DNA of 64,000 nucleotides from Tretioscincus oriximinensis. Its lineage: Eukaryota; Chordata; Lepidosauria; Squamata; Gymnophthalmidae. Both the position numbers and the translations under genes were made by a program. The stretch spans positions 151,137-215,136 of the forward strand of contig JAJVDF010000140.1 of the NCBI GenBank assembly GCA_022410635.1. Reading direction: 5' to 3'. The notes below the pieces were generated by a model. That model was not told the origin of the DNA. It worked only from the letters and a program-made list of their open reading frames with translations, and ran no database searches. Positions 54,656-64,000 of this stretch are shown one piece after another. How positions within the stretch are numbered: the first letter of the stretch is position 1; each line of letters opens with the position of its first letter.

Positions 54656-56144
54656 GCCAAAATGAAACATAGTCCATGAAAGAAATGAAAAATTCATTTG
54701 GGGTCAAAAGAACAAAAAAGATTAAAAGGAAAACTGACTTAAAATGTGTTTGAAATGCTGCATTTATCATTGTATATGAAATATTTGACTTTTTGTGCTT
54801 TCACAAAGTATATTTTACACATCTGTACATAAGTCTAGTCACCTGTCTAAGTTCTTGCTCTTCTGTTTTTAGACACAGACTTTATTATATCCTTATAGTT
54901 CTGGAATAATTTCATTTCCAAATATTTGAGGTTCACAATTCATAATTTTTACTATAAGTAATACTAGGGCTGTAGAAATGTTGAAAGTGACATTTTCACA
55001 CACCCAAATAATTGACTGATGAAGAAAGTTCATCCAGAACATATCAAGTGACAGCTTCTTTATCCGTATTCAAAATATTCAGATTGTTTGAGAACACTTT
55101 TCCTTCCCTACAAGATCACAGGGAATAGCTCTCTTGAAAGCTTTGTTGAAATGTCATCTCTGCCTATGATAGAAGATAAGGAGCAACTATAGTTCCAAGG
55201 TCCCCTTTGGTTTCACATAGATCTGATGGGCCTGTCAGACAGAGGTCAAGGAAAGAAGGACAGACGTTTTTCTCAGGGCAGAAGCAGATAAGTAGCAAGA
55301 ATGAAAGACAGTATTCGGTTACACTACTGGCAGCAGAAAGAGTTATCCTTATAGAGATTGCCCTGGGGTTTCTGCCCTCTAAACCCATGCTGTCTTTGTT
55401 CTTCCTGTGCTTTTCATATATGAAATCTCTAAAACTGCTAGCAGATGCCATATGGAAGTCACTAGGCAAACAAGGTCTTTGTGTATCCCACATAAAATGT
55501 TTCCATATAGTATCCATTATGTGGCTTATTCTAGAGACTTGCATCCTGTTCACACCTAAGTTTTAATCTAGCATTAGTCCACTTTTAGAGTAAGTACATT
55601 TCAGTAAAGTTGCAACGTGTGTGTGTGTGTGTGGGCATCTTCTGACTCAAAAACCTACCTTTGGTTTAATTCATGTGGAAAGAAAGTTACTAACCAAAAC
55701 AACATCAAAAAAAATGTTACAGTGTAGGAACTATTTTTACATCCAAAGAAATCGACTGAAGTTTGATGAGTATGTAGTATGCATAGGGCCCAAATTTCTA
55801 TAGGAGCATCATAATCAGCCAAATGTAGAAAGAAGCAGTTTGTAGCCAAATTTATTTGGGGTTCAGATCATGCAAAAATAAATAAATAACAGAAACAGCA
55901 ATGCAAAGAAAGGGGCGAAGCATGACATTATTAATCATTTCAATGCTTTATCACATCCAAGGAAAATGAACAAAATAATACAAAATAAAGGCAATTTGTT
56001 TTTAAAAATGATAGAATAGAAAGCTGCTTGATGGGGTTCGGCCAACATGGTACTCTCTGCACCCTTACCTTTCCTAGCTGATAAAAGCCATTCAGCAGAG
56101 TATGACTGGGTGAGTCTAGGGAGTAGTAAATGCTTCTTTGGGGG
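54656..56144. other. Intergenic, nothing recognised
   Basis: A short GT run lies at 55616-55632. 55200-55560 has open frames in both strands without splice sites or recognisable protein. Confidence 0.4.
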
Positions 56145-56770
56145 ATGCGGTGGTCCTGCCCTCTCCTCAAGAGCTCTTCCTTGGAGGCAGAAGCGTTAAA
56201 CAATTACCACCCGGTGACCAACATACCCTTTCTGGGCAAGGAACTGGAGAGGGTCGTGACTTTTCAACTACAGGCATGCTTGGAAGAAACGGATTATTTA
56301 GACCCATTTCAATCTGGCTTCAGACCTAGTCATGGCACGGAAACCACCTTGATCGCATTGGTTGATGACCTGCTCCTGGAGAGGTATGGGGGCAATGCAA
56401 CCCTGTTAGTTCTCTTGGCCCTCTTAGCAGCTTTTGACACCATTGACCATGGTATCATCCTGGGAAGGCTAAGGAGTTTAGGAGCTGATATCAATGCATT
56501 GCAGTGGTTCCGCTTCTATCTCCAAGGCCGCTTCCAGAAAGTGTTGGTGGTGGAGTCACTTGTGGGGTTCATCAGGGATCAGTCNTCTCCCCCATGCCAT
56601 TCAACATCTATATGAAGCCGCTGGGAGAGGTCATCAGGTGATTTGAAGTGAAGTGTCATCAATATGCAGATGACACCCAGCTCTATCTCTCTGTCCTATC
56701 TAAATCAGGAGAGGCGGTTGAAGTGCTTGACAGGTCCCTAGATTGGGGCTGGATTGGGGAAAACAGTGGA
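56145..56770 (+). pseudogene. L2-type LINE reverse transcriptase remnant
   Basis: Frames give FLGKELERVVTFQLQ, FQSGFRPSHGTETTLIALVD, AAFDTIDHGIILGRLRSLGA and, after a frameshift near 56600, HQYADDTQLYLSVLSKSGEA. YADD is the catalytic motif of the polymerase. 5' and 3' ends are lost; n bases and frameshifts disable it. Confidence 0.88.
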
Positions 56771-56905
56771 GGGAATTCCTATTCCACTCCGACGATTTTT
56801 GCCCCCGTTTTTTTCCCTCGTGAGAACACAGCCGAAGACAAATAAAAATGATCTTAGTTAAAAATGACCAAAGTGCCTACAAGGAGAGATGTAGGTCATC
56901 AAACT

Positions 56906-57165
56906 GAGAGCCAGTTTGGTGTAGTGGTTAGAGTGTTGGACTCGTACCTGGTAGTCTCCTGGTTCGATTCCCCACTCCTCCACGAAAGCCAGCTAGGTGA
57001 CCTTGGGCCAGTCACAGCTCTTTGAACTCTCTCAGCCCCACCTACTCCACAGGGTGTCTGTTGTGGAGAAAGCAACAAAAGCTTTGTGTGCCACCCTATG
57101 GTTGGCCACCCTGAGACCTTCAGGTATAGGTCGGGATATAAGTACAAATAAATAAATAAATAGGT
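56906..57165 (+). mobile_element. tRNA-derived SINE (type A), near full length
   Basis: A-box TGGTGTAGTGG at 56917 and B-box GGTTCGATTCC at 56961 are intact, as Pol III transcription needs. Body and AAATAAATA tail match 38378-38638. TAGGTCA occurs just before the head and just after the tail, a possible target-site duplication. Confidence 0.9.
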
Positions 57166-57196
57166 CAGGGTNAACATAATACTTCAAGGATATATA

Positions 57197-57300
57197 CAGG
57201 ATATTTATTTATTTAAAATTATTTATATCCCACCCATTACCATTAGTCCCAGGATGGGTAACAGAAGATGAATGCACATTAATAAAATGTTTTTAAAAGT
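57197..57300 (-). repeat. Antisense retroposon tail
   Basis: TTATTTATTTAAAATTATTT, CCCACCCATTACCATTAGTC, CCAGGATGGGTAACAG; related to 19484. Confidence 0.5.
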
Positions 57301-58444
57301 CCATGTAGATGCACNCTTGCCTTGCTTGCAAAATACATTCTATACATACACATTTCTGTCAATTTGGCTTGTATCTTTTGACTAAGGCTTCCTCTAGATG
57401 AAGAGTTTCACTCTCTTTCCCAACAAACCCTACAGTTATTTCTTATTTGTGATTGAATGACATGCATTTCTGCTCTTATTGGCTGTGGGCTCCCCTTGAT
57501 ACTAGGCATGTGAATTCAAAGAAAAAGAACTCCTTTAAACTAGCCTGAATTTTGAAAANCTGCTCATATTTTATTGGAGTTTTTTGTTCATTATTGGTGC
57601 TTTCTCCTGTGTAAATTTAACAGGAATAAGTAGATGATCAATATCTTCCAGCCTCCATTCTTGGTGAAAACTCCAAACATACCTCATGTAAGTCTGGCTA
57701 ATTAGCTGGCAATCCTGCTGAGTCTGGAAAGCAATAGTGAAAATTATGCTGAGATAGATCACATAATCACTGAAATAGAAGAGGGCATTTAAGCCATTGA
57801 GTCCATTCCTTGTTTCATGTAGGCATTCAAACTAAAGTACTTGCAAACACCTCCTTTAATACATTTAATGAAGAAAAGGTCCAGTGTCTCTTGCAAATAA
57901 TTTGCTCAACTAAACTCTACAATAATGGAAATTCCATTTCCAGGTTTAGAATATACTGCTATTTTAACATTATCTGCTTCTTCAAAAGCAGTTAATTTCA
58001 GGGGGTTGAAAGTTTGGTTTTCAAAACTGAATTATACTGCCAAAGATATACCAGCGTGCATGCTGTCATCCTTTGTGTAATGCTATGATATTGTTCCTGA
58101 AAAGCAAATTGTGATTGCAATTCATGTTACACAGATAAGTACAGCCTAAAGAGAAAGTTTGTATAGTAATTTGTAACCATTTCCTCTTGCTTATTCTGCT
58201 GATTCTTGTAACTCAAACATAGAGTTACTATTAAAAAAAGAGACAGGAGTTCTGAAACTTTAATAGATATGGAAAAGAATAACAAACTTTATACAAAANG
58301 ACCCAATGCTCCACAAATTTGTCTGACCGGCCTGTGTAATCTGGTCTCTGGAGACTACCAAAGTTCCAAGCCCTGTTATTTGTTGGCTTCCAAAGTTCTG
58401 AGCCCTGTCACTGGTTGTTATACCTTAGAATGTTGAACTCTCCC
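57301..58444. other. Intergenic, nothing recognised
   Basis: No supported feature. Confidence 0.4.
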
Positions 58445-58700
58445 ACATGCCTTTTATTACTTATGATTTATATCTTACTCTTCAACAGCAAGTCCCAGGA
58501 CAGGTAACAAAAGAAGAAAAAATTCACATAATATAATTAAAACATTTTCAAAACTAACCTGTTCGCAGGACAAAACCAAAAGGGAGTAAGAATCAAAGGT
58601 TTGGATAAAGTGCCCAAATGATATAATCTAGGCTTCTGGCAAAGCTCCAGTGAGAGACTGTTCCAGAGTATGATCACCACTATCAAATGTTTTTTGTTTA
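58445..58700 (-). repeat. Old interspersed repeat
   Basis: GCAAGTCCCAGGACAGGTAA, AATTAAAACATTTTCAAAAC and GAGAGACTGTTCCAGAGTAT align in order with 10550-11050 and 19484. Confidence 0.45.
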
Positions 58701-59276
58701 CAAAGCAGTTCTGTGAAAATTGTGGTTCTTCTTTATCAATGTCTGAAGGCACTCTTAAAAGCCACTGTTTTTTTAAAAAAACATGATGGCTGCTTGTGTG
58801 ATTCGAGATTACTAAATTTCCTAACATTTTTTATGGAAAACATAAACTTTATGGAAAACAAACTTTATACAAAAAGACCCAGTGCTCCACAAATCATATT
58901 ATATGAACGAAGCTAGTCTGCCTCTGTTCCTACACATGACAGAGCTGTTATTAGGTGATGCTGGGACTACTCATATCATTGGTTGCTGAACTAAATATAG
59001 TTCACTTGTAGCAAAGCTGTGTTTGCTCATAATTTACACACATTAGCAGTTTCTGCACCACTTCCTCTGAAATAGCACACCTGAGTAGCTTTTGCAATTG
59101 TGCTGCAAATGCCCTCCTTCTAGAGCTGTTTCCAGTGCTTAGCAAAATGATACCGGGCTTACTGATGCTGCAATGCAACTAGGTTCGATGTCACCCAAGG
59201 TAAACATCAACGATCGTGCCCCCCATGGATTGAAAAGGTGTGCGGACTATTTTGGCAACCTCCTTGGTGCAGCTTG
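58701..59276. other. Intergenic, nothing recognised
   Basis: AACTTTATACAAAAAGACCC, then TGCTCCACAAAT, at 58860 repeats sequence at 58288, a short local duplication. Confidence 0.45.
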
Positions 59277-59660
59277 AGCTGCATCCACATGAGGGGATTT
59301 AAAGCAGGTTCACCTGTCACTGCAGGCGGGCACCTGCACGCATAGCATGCTGACTGCCATAGGTGGGCGGGAAGAAGGAAGCGTCAACCTGTGAGTGGCT
59401 GAGAGCAGCCCTCCCTCTGCCCGACCTGCTTTGCAGGGCTCGCCACTGATTGGTGGATGGCCCCGCTGAGCAGGCTACATTCAAAAGCAAAGTGGGGTTT
59501 GGGCGATTAGCTCCATGAGAGCAGGAAAAATCAGCTTTCATTTAACCTGCATCATGGAAGATTTGTAGCGACTACATCTGTCACAACCCACCATTACGTC
59601 TGCAGGAGCTGCGAGGACGGCGCTATTATGCAGATATCATTACGGCATGTGGATGCAGCC
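59277..59660. mobile_element. Harbinger-like MITE, GC-rich, copy B
   Basis: AGCTGCATCCACATGAGGGG opens, GCATGTGGATGCAGCC closes, and TTG flanks both sides (59274, 59661). The interior closely follows copy A at 29359 (CCTGTGAGTGGCTGAGAGCA, CCACTGATTGGTGGATGGCC). Confidence 0.78.
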
Positions 59661-59663
59661 TTG

Positions 59664-60751
59664 GTCCCTTTTTCAGTTATGACCCTTCTGAACTCCACAT
59701 ACTACAAGTGAATGCTCAGCCCTTCTTTTAGAAAAGCTCCTCCTTTTAGAAAAATGGAAAATAGAAATTGTTCTGCTTCAGTGTGAAGCAACCTTCATAC
59801 AGGCCGAATTATACATGGTAATTTATGAAACAGTGAACATCCGTTATGGGTAATGCAGTCTAGATTGTAGAGGCCAGACTCTTTCCTCAGTGTCTAACAT
59901 GGGAATGAACGAAGAGAAATGTGGTCTTGCGGTAGCTGTCTTTGGCTGCCCTCTGCTGGGAAATTCTATCATTCTCTTAAAAATCCTGTTTAAGGCGGAA
60001 AAAACCTCTAATTTTTAATGACAAGAATGCATTCACACCTAGATTTGATCCAGTTTCAATCTATTTTCAGAATGATAGAACATATCAGCAAAGTGACATG
60101 TGACCCATTCAGCTGATGTAGCTATATTTAAAAAAATAGAGGAAGCATTTGCTTCTAAATTTAGCAGCTTGTCCTAATTTCCAGACACAAACACCCAAAA
60201 TAAAACCTTGATTTGTTTTTTTGTTTTTTTTGCAGAGGGTTAGAGCACAGTAAAAGCTTTTTGATGCAATTGCTTTGTAGAAAGTATGAAGCCCATAAAG
60301 TGTGTGATTTGACAAAGCACTATGCAAACTGTATGTGTGGTCTCTTCCATATTAGTGATCCAAAGAACTCGTCTGCTTATAGATTTAAAAGTATTTTAAT
60401 TGATTTTAAATTCTAAGTTATAGATTTTACAGATTTAAAATTATGAATAAATAATGGATATGTTAAGTGTTGCCTCCAGTTTTTCTGGGCATTAATAGTG
60501 ATTGGTCGTTGATTGATGGATGGTTATTCTACAAGTTTTAGAAAGTTACGGTAGGTTATAATAAATATTTGTTGTCTTAGGCTGTAGCTGGTAGGAAGGA
60601 ATACAGTAGCTAATATCTGGACTTGCATATGTTGCTAAGCTTTAGCTCTTGTAACGTTTTTCTTTGGCCATGCTAACTGGAGCTGATGAGTTCAGCAGTA
60701 TTTGAAAAACCTTATCAACAACTTCAAAACCCCCTTCTAAAGTGTATGAAA
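59664..60751. other. Intergenic, nothing recognised
   Basis: No supported exon. Confidence 0.4.
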
Positions 60752-60754
60752 TCT

Positions 60755-60889
60755 GGCTGTGATTACACCAGACTGACTGAAATACTGCACTGAACAACAG
60801 GAGGGAAATAGTATTTTTCTATTTTTCTGGTTTGCAGTCCAGTTCTTCAGGACTGAAGATGGTCTAAAAGCACATGTGTGACCATGGCC
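60755..60889. mobile_element. Short MITE with TCT duplication
   Basis: GGCTGTGATTACACCAG opens and CATGTGTGACCATGGCC closes; TCT flanks both sides (60752, 60890). Internal CCAGTTCTTCAGGACTGAAG as in related copies. Confidence 0.65.
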
Positions 60890-60892
60890 TCT

Positions 60893-61785
60893 CTTTGCAC
60901 AATGAAACACTTGAAGCTTCATGTACACTGAGCTGGACCTTCACTGTGATTTAATACTTCACATTCCCTTGTAGACTTCTTATGCCTCTGTGGCCTTAGG
61001 GGTGGAAATGGTTTCTAAGACTTGGAAAGGTCCCGTGGAGACACAGCTGAGGAAATCCTTCTTATTTCATGAATGTATTACTCTGAAATTCTAAAGCAGA
61101 AAGAACAAAGATAATCAAATGGATATTTAGTCAACAACTAGGCATCTAATGAAAAATTCTCTTTTCTAAATTCATTAAAGCTATATAGTGGCAACTGCAG
61201 TATATTTCTCTGGCCTACACCCAAAAGGATTTTAGCCCTCCTATAAGTCCTATGCTAACAGCTATGATTGGTAAAAATTTCCCATTTCTGAAAATGCCCC
61301 ATTCATACAGTTACCAGAACACAACTGGAAAACAGGAGTATTTAAAAGCAGGACAAAAAAGAGACTGAAATTTGAAGCTAGGGCTCATGAATGTTGTGAT
61401 CCCCTCAAAGAACATTCCTAAACATCCTGCAGCTCCAAGAATATGGACAAGGATATTGTACAAAATACATCCATGTCCTGTTAAATACTGAGGTCTAGTA
61501 ATCCTATCCATTCACGCATAGACAATGTGGACTAATATTCAAAATAGTAAGCTAAAATTACTGGGAAGTTAAATGGATAAAGTACACTTTGTCAAAAATG
61601 TTGACGATATTAGAAATACAACACACAGACCATAACCACAGACCATAACTGGTTTGAATGCACAGAAAATTATACCCTCAAAATCACTAATACCATGCTC
61701 CAAAAGCCCAGGAAGATGGTTTATGCAGGAAATATGACTGCAAAAATCAATGATTTCCTACTGGTCAGATCCTTCCTGCCTAGAG
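60893..61785. other. Intergenic, nothing recognised
   Basis: AT-rich, no supported feature. Confidence 0.4.
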
Positions 61786-61787
61786 TA

Positions 61788-61954
61788 GGGTTCCCCACAT
61801 AAAATCCAGGATACAGCTTTAGATCTTCAATGGGTGTGAAAAGTGGTTTTCTGCCCAAGTGCAGCAGGCATTAGAAACTGCATCTGGTGAAGAGTTCTCT
61901 CTTCTCTAACCATTAAAGGCCCAAAACTTTATCCTGGATTTAATGTGGGTACCC
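61788..61954. mobile_element. Mariner-type MITE, well preserved
   Basis: GGGTTCCCCACATAAAATCC opens and GGATTTAATGTGGGTACCC closes, with TA on both sides (61786, 61955). TTTAGATCTTCAATGGGTGT and CCATTAAAGGCCCAAAAC pair loosely inside. Confidence 0.8.
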
Positions 61955-62070
61955 TAGCCTAAAGATTTTTATTATTATTTAAAGGAAGTAGTTACTCAAC
62001 TTAATTGTACTTTGCCAGACCTTGTTTTTTCTCAACCCTTGAAACTAATGAAACTTTTTTTATTAAAGGA

Positions 62071-62226
62071 GCTTTCGTAGACACGTCTACTTCTTCAGAT
62101 GCAGACGTGTTTTCGTAGACATGTCTACGAAAGCTTATGCCACCCACTTTTCTCCTGCTAGTCTCTAAGTGCTACCAGCCCTTTTGCTGGACTTTCTACT
62201 GGACTAACATGGCTATTTCTCTGAAA
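62071..62226 (+). mobile_element. Fold-back Penelope-like insertion, second copy
   Basis: A short left arm GCTTTCGTAGACACGTCTAC (62071-62090) pairs with GTAGACATGTCTACGAAAGC (62115-62134), one mismatch, around a 24-base loop beginning TTCTTCAGATGC, like the loop at 26985. The right part runs through CTCCTGCTAGTCTCTAAGTG to GACTAACATGGCTATTTCTC. TTTTTATTA recurs at 62057 and 62227, a probable target-site duplication, with five extra bases at the left junction. Confidence 0.68.
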
Positions 62227-62235
62227 TTTTTATTA

Positions 62236-62990
62236 GTCAGATTTGATGGATATCATGACTAAACCTGGCCAATTTTACAATATCCCAAGAGATGTTGGGG
62301 GGGGGGGGGGGACCATGCTCAGAAGCACACAACTCATTTTCCTTTGGAATGTCCTGCTTAGGAGGAAATCAGGAAATATCTTATAACTCCACTCTTGAAT
62401 GGCAACTGGACCTCGAATTAAAAAAACCCCAAATGTAGTACACTCCTGCAGGCTACTCATAGAACAACAATCCTCAAGGTATGCTCTTTCATATTGAAAG
62501 CATCAAAAATTTGGACCAATTTGCTGGACCACCCAACAGAAGCACAATGATGCTGACTGAATATAGACCAGACATTTTTACACATTTTTGCTCTTATGGT
62601 TATTTTTAATATCCAATATATTTTATATATACATATATTTCACCAGATATCAGTTTTGCCCAATGTCGTGTGAATACCTTGAATAGATGAAAAGGCTGCA
62701 GGAAGCTGTTTTTGCACAAGGATTTGCTGGGCTAGACAGCCCATTGCAAGAATGGTTGAGAAACAAAATATATTTGGCCTGATAGGAAAGATACATACCA
62801 AGAAACCACAGGGGATAGAAGCTGGCAAAGGCTAATTTGCTTTGCATAGATGTTAGAAGCAAGAAGAGAGCAAAGGGTCATATTCTCCTCCCCCGTCTTT
62901 ATTCTTTAGAGAACTTTGTTCATTGATTTAACACTATTGCTGCTGCTTTGTCTTATGCACACACATAAAAAAGTAGTTGGGGGCGGAACA
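62236..62990. other. Intergenic, nothing recognised
   Basis: A G homopolymer lies at 62297-62311. No supported exon. Confidence 0.4.
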
Positions 62991-63003
62991 CTCTCATGAG
63001 GTT

Positions 63004-63272
63004 ATTGGTTTCCTCAAAGGGCTGTGCTTAATTAATCATCATGCACTCCTTTTATAGAAGTAACCAGCTGTAATGCTAACCAATCATCAAAGTTGCTATC
63101 CATCACTGTCAAAATCAGGAACCAATCAGTAAGACAGGATTTTTCAACCGCTAACCAATGGTGCAAGCAGCAGTACAGAACAGAAGCTATATAAAAGAAG
63201 GCCAATGGGAAATTAATTCAGCATTCTCTAAACCTTGTTTATAGAAATGCTAAATCTAATTAAATGAATAAA
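63004..63272 (+). promoter_or_regulatory. Promoter-like or LTR-like block
   Basis: CCAAT boxes lie at 63080, 63122 and 63155 (with inverted ATTGG at 63004), followed by a TATA box TATATAAAAG at 63188 and AATAAA at 63267, about 75 bases downstream. NF-Y sites, TATA and a close poly(A) signal are the layout of a retroviral-type LTR; a cellular promoter is the alternative. No flanking TG...CA boundaries, primer-binding site or gag/pol sequence were identified. Confidence 0.42.
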
Positions 63273-63864
63273 TAAGCTCAGATACGGGTTTTTAAACAGT
63301 ATGTGGAACTTTGACTCAGATTCTGAAATGCAGGTCAGAAAACTTCAGCATATGAATTTCAAGTCCCTGTAAAAAGGTGTTGAGACTGTTTATTTTAATT
63401 CCATTATTTTAACTTGACTGTTTTTAATTATTTTATAGCAAAATCTGCAAATTCATATAGATAGATCTTCTACATACGATTTCTTTAAAAATTGATTTAC
63501 ACTCTTTAGCAGAGACAAATCAGAAAAAGATTTGTGGAAGTCTAGTTTTTTGTTCTCATGTCTACAAGCATTTGATACAAGGTTACTCATATGAAATCTA
63601 CTTGATCAAGGCTCCATCTTTGATGTTTCAGTGGATACTGCCTGTATTGCAAGAGGCAAATCTCTTCATTCACTGATAAAACTAGAAATCCTGACCTGGG
63701 TTTCATGGAAACCTAGAAGACCTAAAGAATAATTCTCTATATAAAACACCACTCTTCTAGATTATTATGATGAATAATTTTCAGTTGGGTGGGAATGGAC
63801 AGAAATGGAAATTAAATCTGCTCTTTCCGTTTAAAAAGATGAAAAGAAAAATAATAAGAGTTGG

Positions 63865-64000
63865 TTTCATATCCTTGAAGGAATCAAAGCAGCTTACATA
63901 ACCTTCCCGTTTTTTCTCTTTACAACAGACACCTTGTGAAGTCTTGCTTTGAAGCCCAAGATCAACCAGCTAGCTTTTGTAGTGGAGTGCAGAATTGAAC
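63865..64000 (-). mobile_element. Antisense SINE, cut by window end
   Basis: TTTCATATCCTTGAAGGAAT, ACAACAGACACCTTGTGAAG and ATCAACCAGCTAGC match a reversed type A SINE body. Confidence 0.6.

Noticed and set aside
56917..56971. tRNA gene suggested by intact A and B boxes
   Set aside because: The boxes belong to a SINE head; there is no cloverleaf acceptor stem and the sequence continues into the SINE body.

Overview
The window looks like draft genomic DNA from a squamate reptile (lizard or snake). It is AT-rich, has isolated single-base n calls, and has large introns and intergenic space. It is crowded with a typical squamate repeat mixture: CR1 and L2 LINEs, a young L1, an RTE-type scrap, tRNA-derived SINEs, Penelope-like remnants and many short inverted-repeat DNA transposons. 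The species cannot be fixed from sequence alone.

Genes. The left edge holds the last three coding exons of CDK5RAP3 on the + strand (16-221, 1882-2053, 5928-5993), joined by canonical splice sites and ending in the family's conserved C-terminus, with a poly(A) signal at 6167. The remaining 58 kb has no gene I can name. One further exon-like block (22586-22775, +) has an open frame of 63 codons between good splice sites, but I do not recognise the protein.

Mobile DNA by region. 1-6 kb: intronic hAT (1055-1473) and Harbinger-type (2278-3286) elements, the latter holding a CR1 tail. 8.9-13.2 kb: a four-copy tandem repeat split by a hAT-type MITE, then two more long copies of the same MITE family in inverted orientation. 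13.4-14.5 kb: a 5'-truncated L1 with a perfect 16-bp target-site duplication. 26.9-27.1 kb: a fold-back retroelement with perfect 78-bp arms and a 14-bp target-site duplication, probably Penelope-like; a second copy lies at 62.07 kb. 29-34 kb: a Harbinger-type element, an antisense LINE tail and three stacked antisense CR1 pieces. 43.7-44.7 and 56.1-56.8 kb: L2-type ORF2 remnants. MITEs with TA or 3-bp duplications are scattered through 15-62 kb.

Possible regulatory DNA. Several repeat-free stretches look like conserved non-coding elements (7.1-7.4, 8.2-8.6, 17.4-17.7, 20.2-20.5, 37.4-37.7, 47.2-47.4 and 51.4-52.3 kb). A promoter- or LTR-like block with clustered CCAAT boxes, a TATA box and a downstream AATAAA lies at 63.0-63.27 kb. 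Conservation is inferred from appearance only, since no alignment was possible. Interest lies in the mobile-element structures and the unidentified exon; I found no CRISPR array, rRNA or operon.
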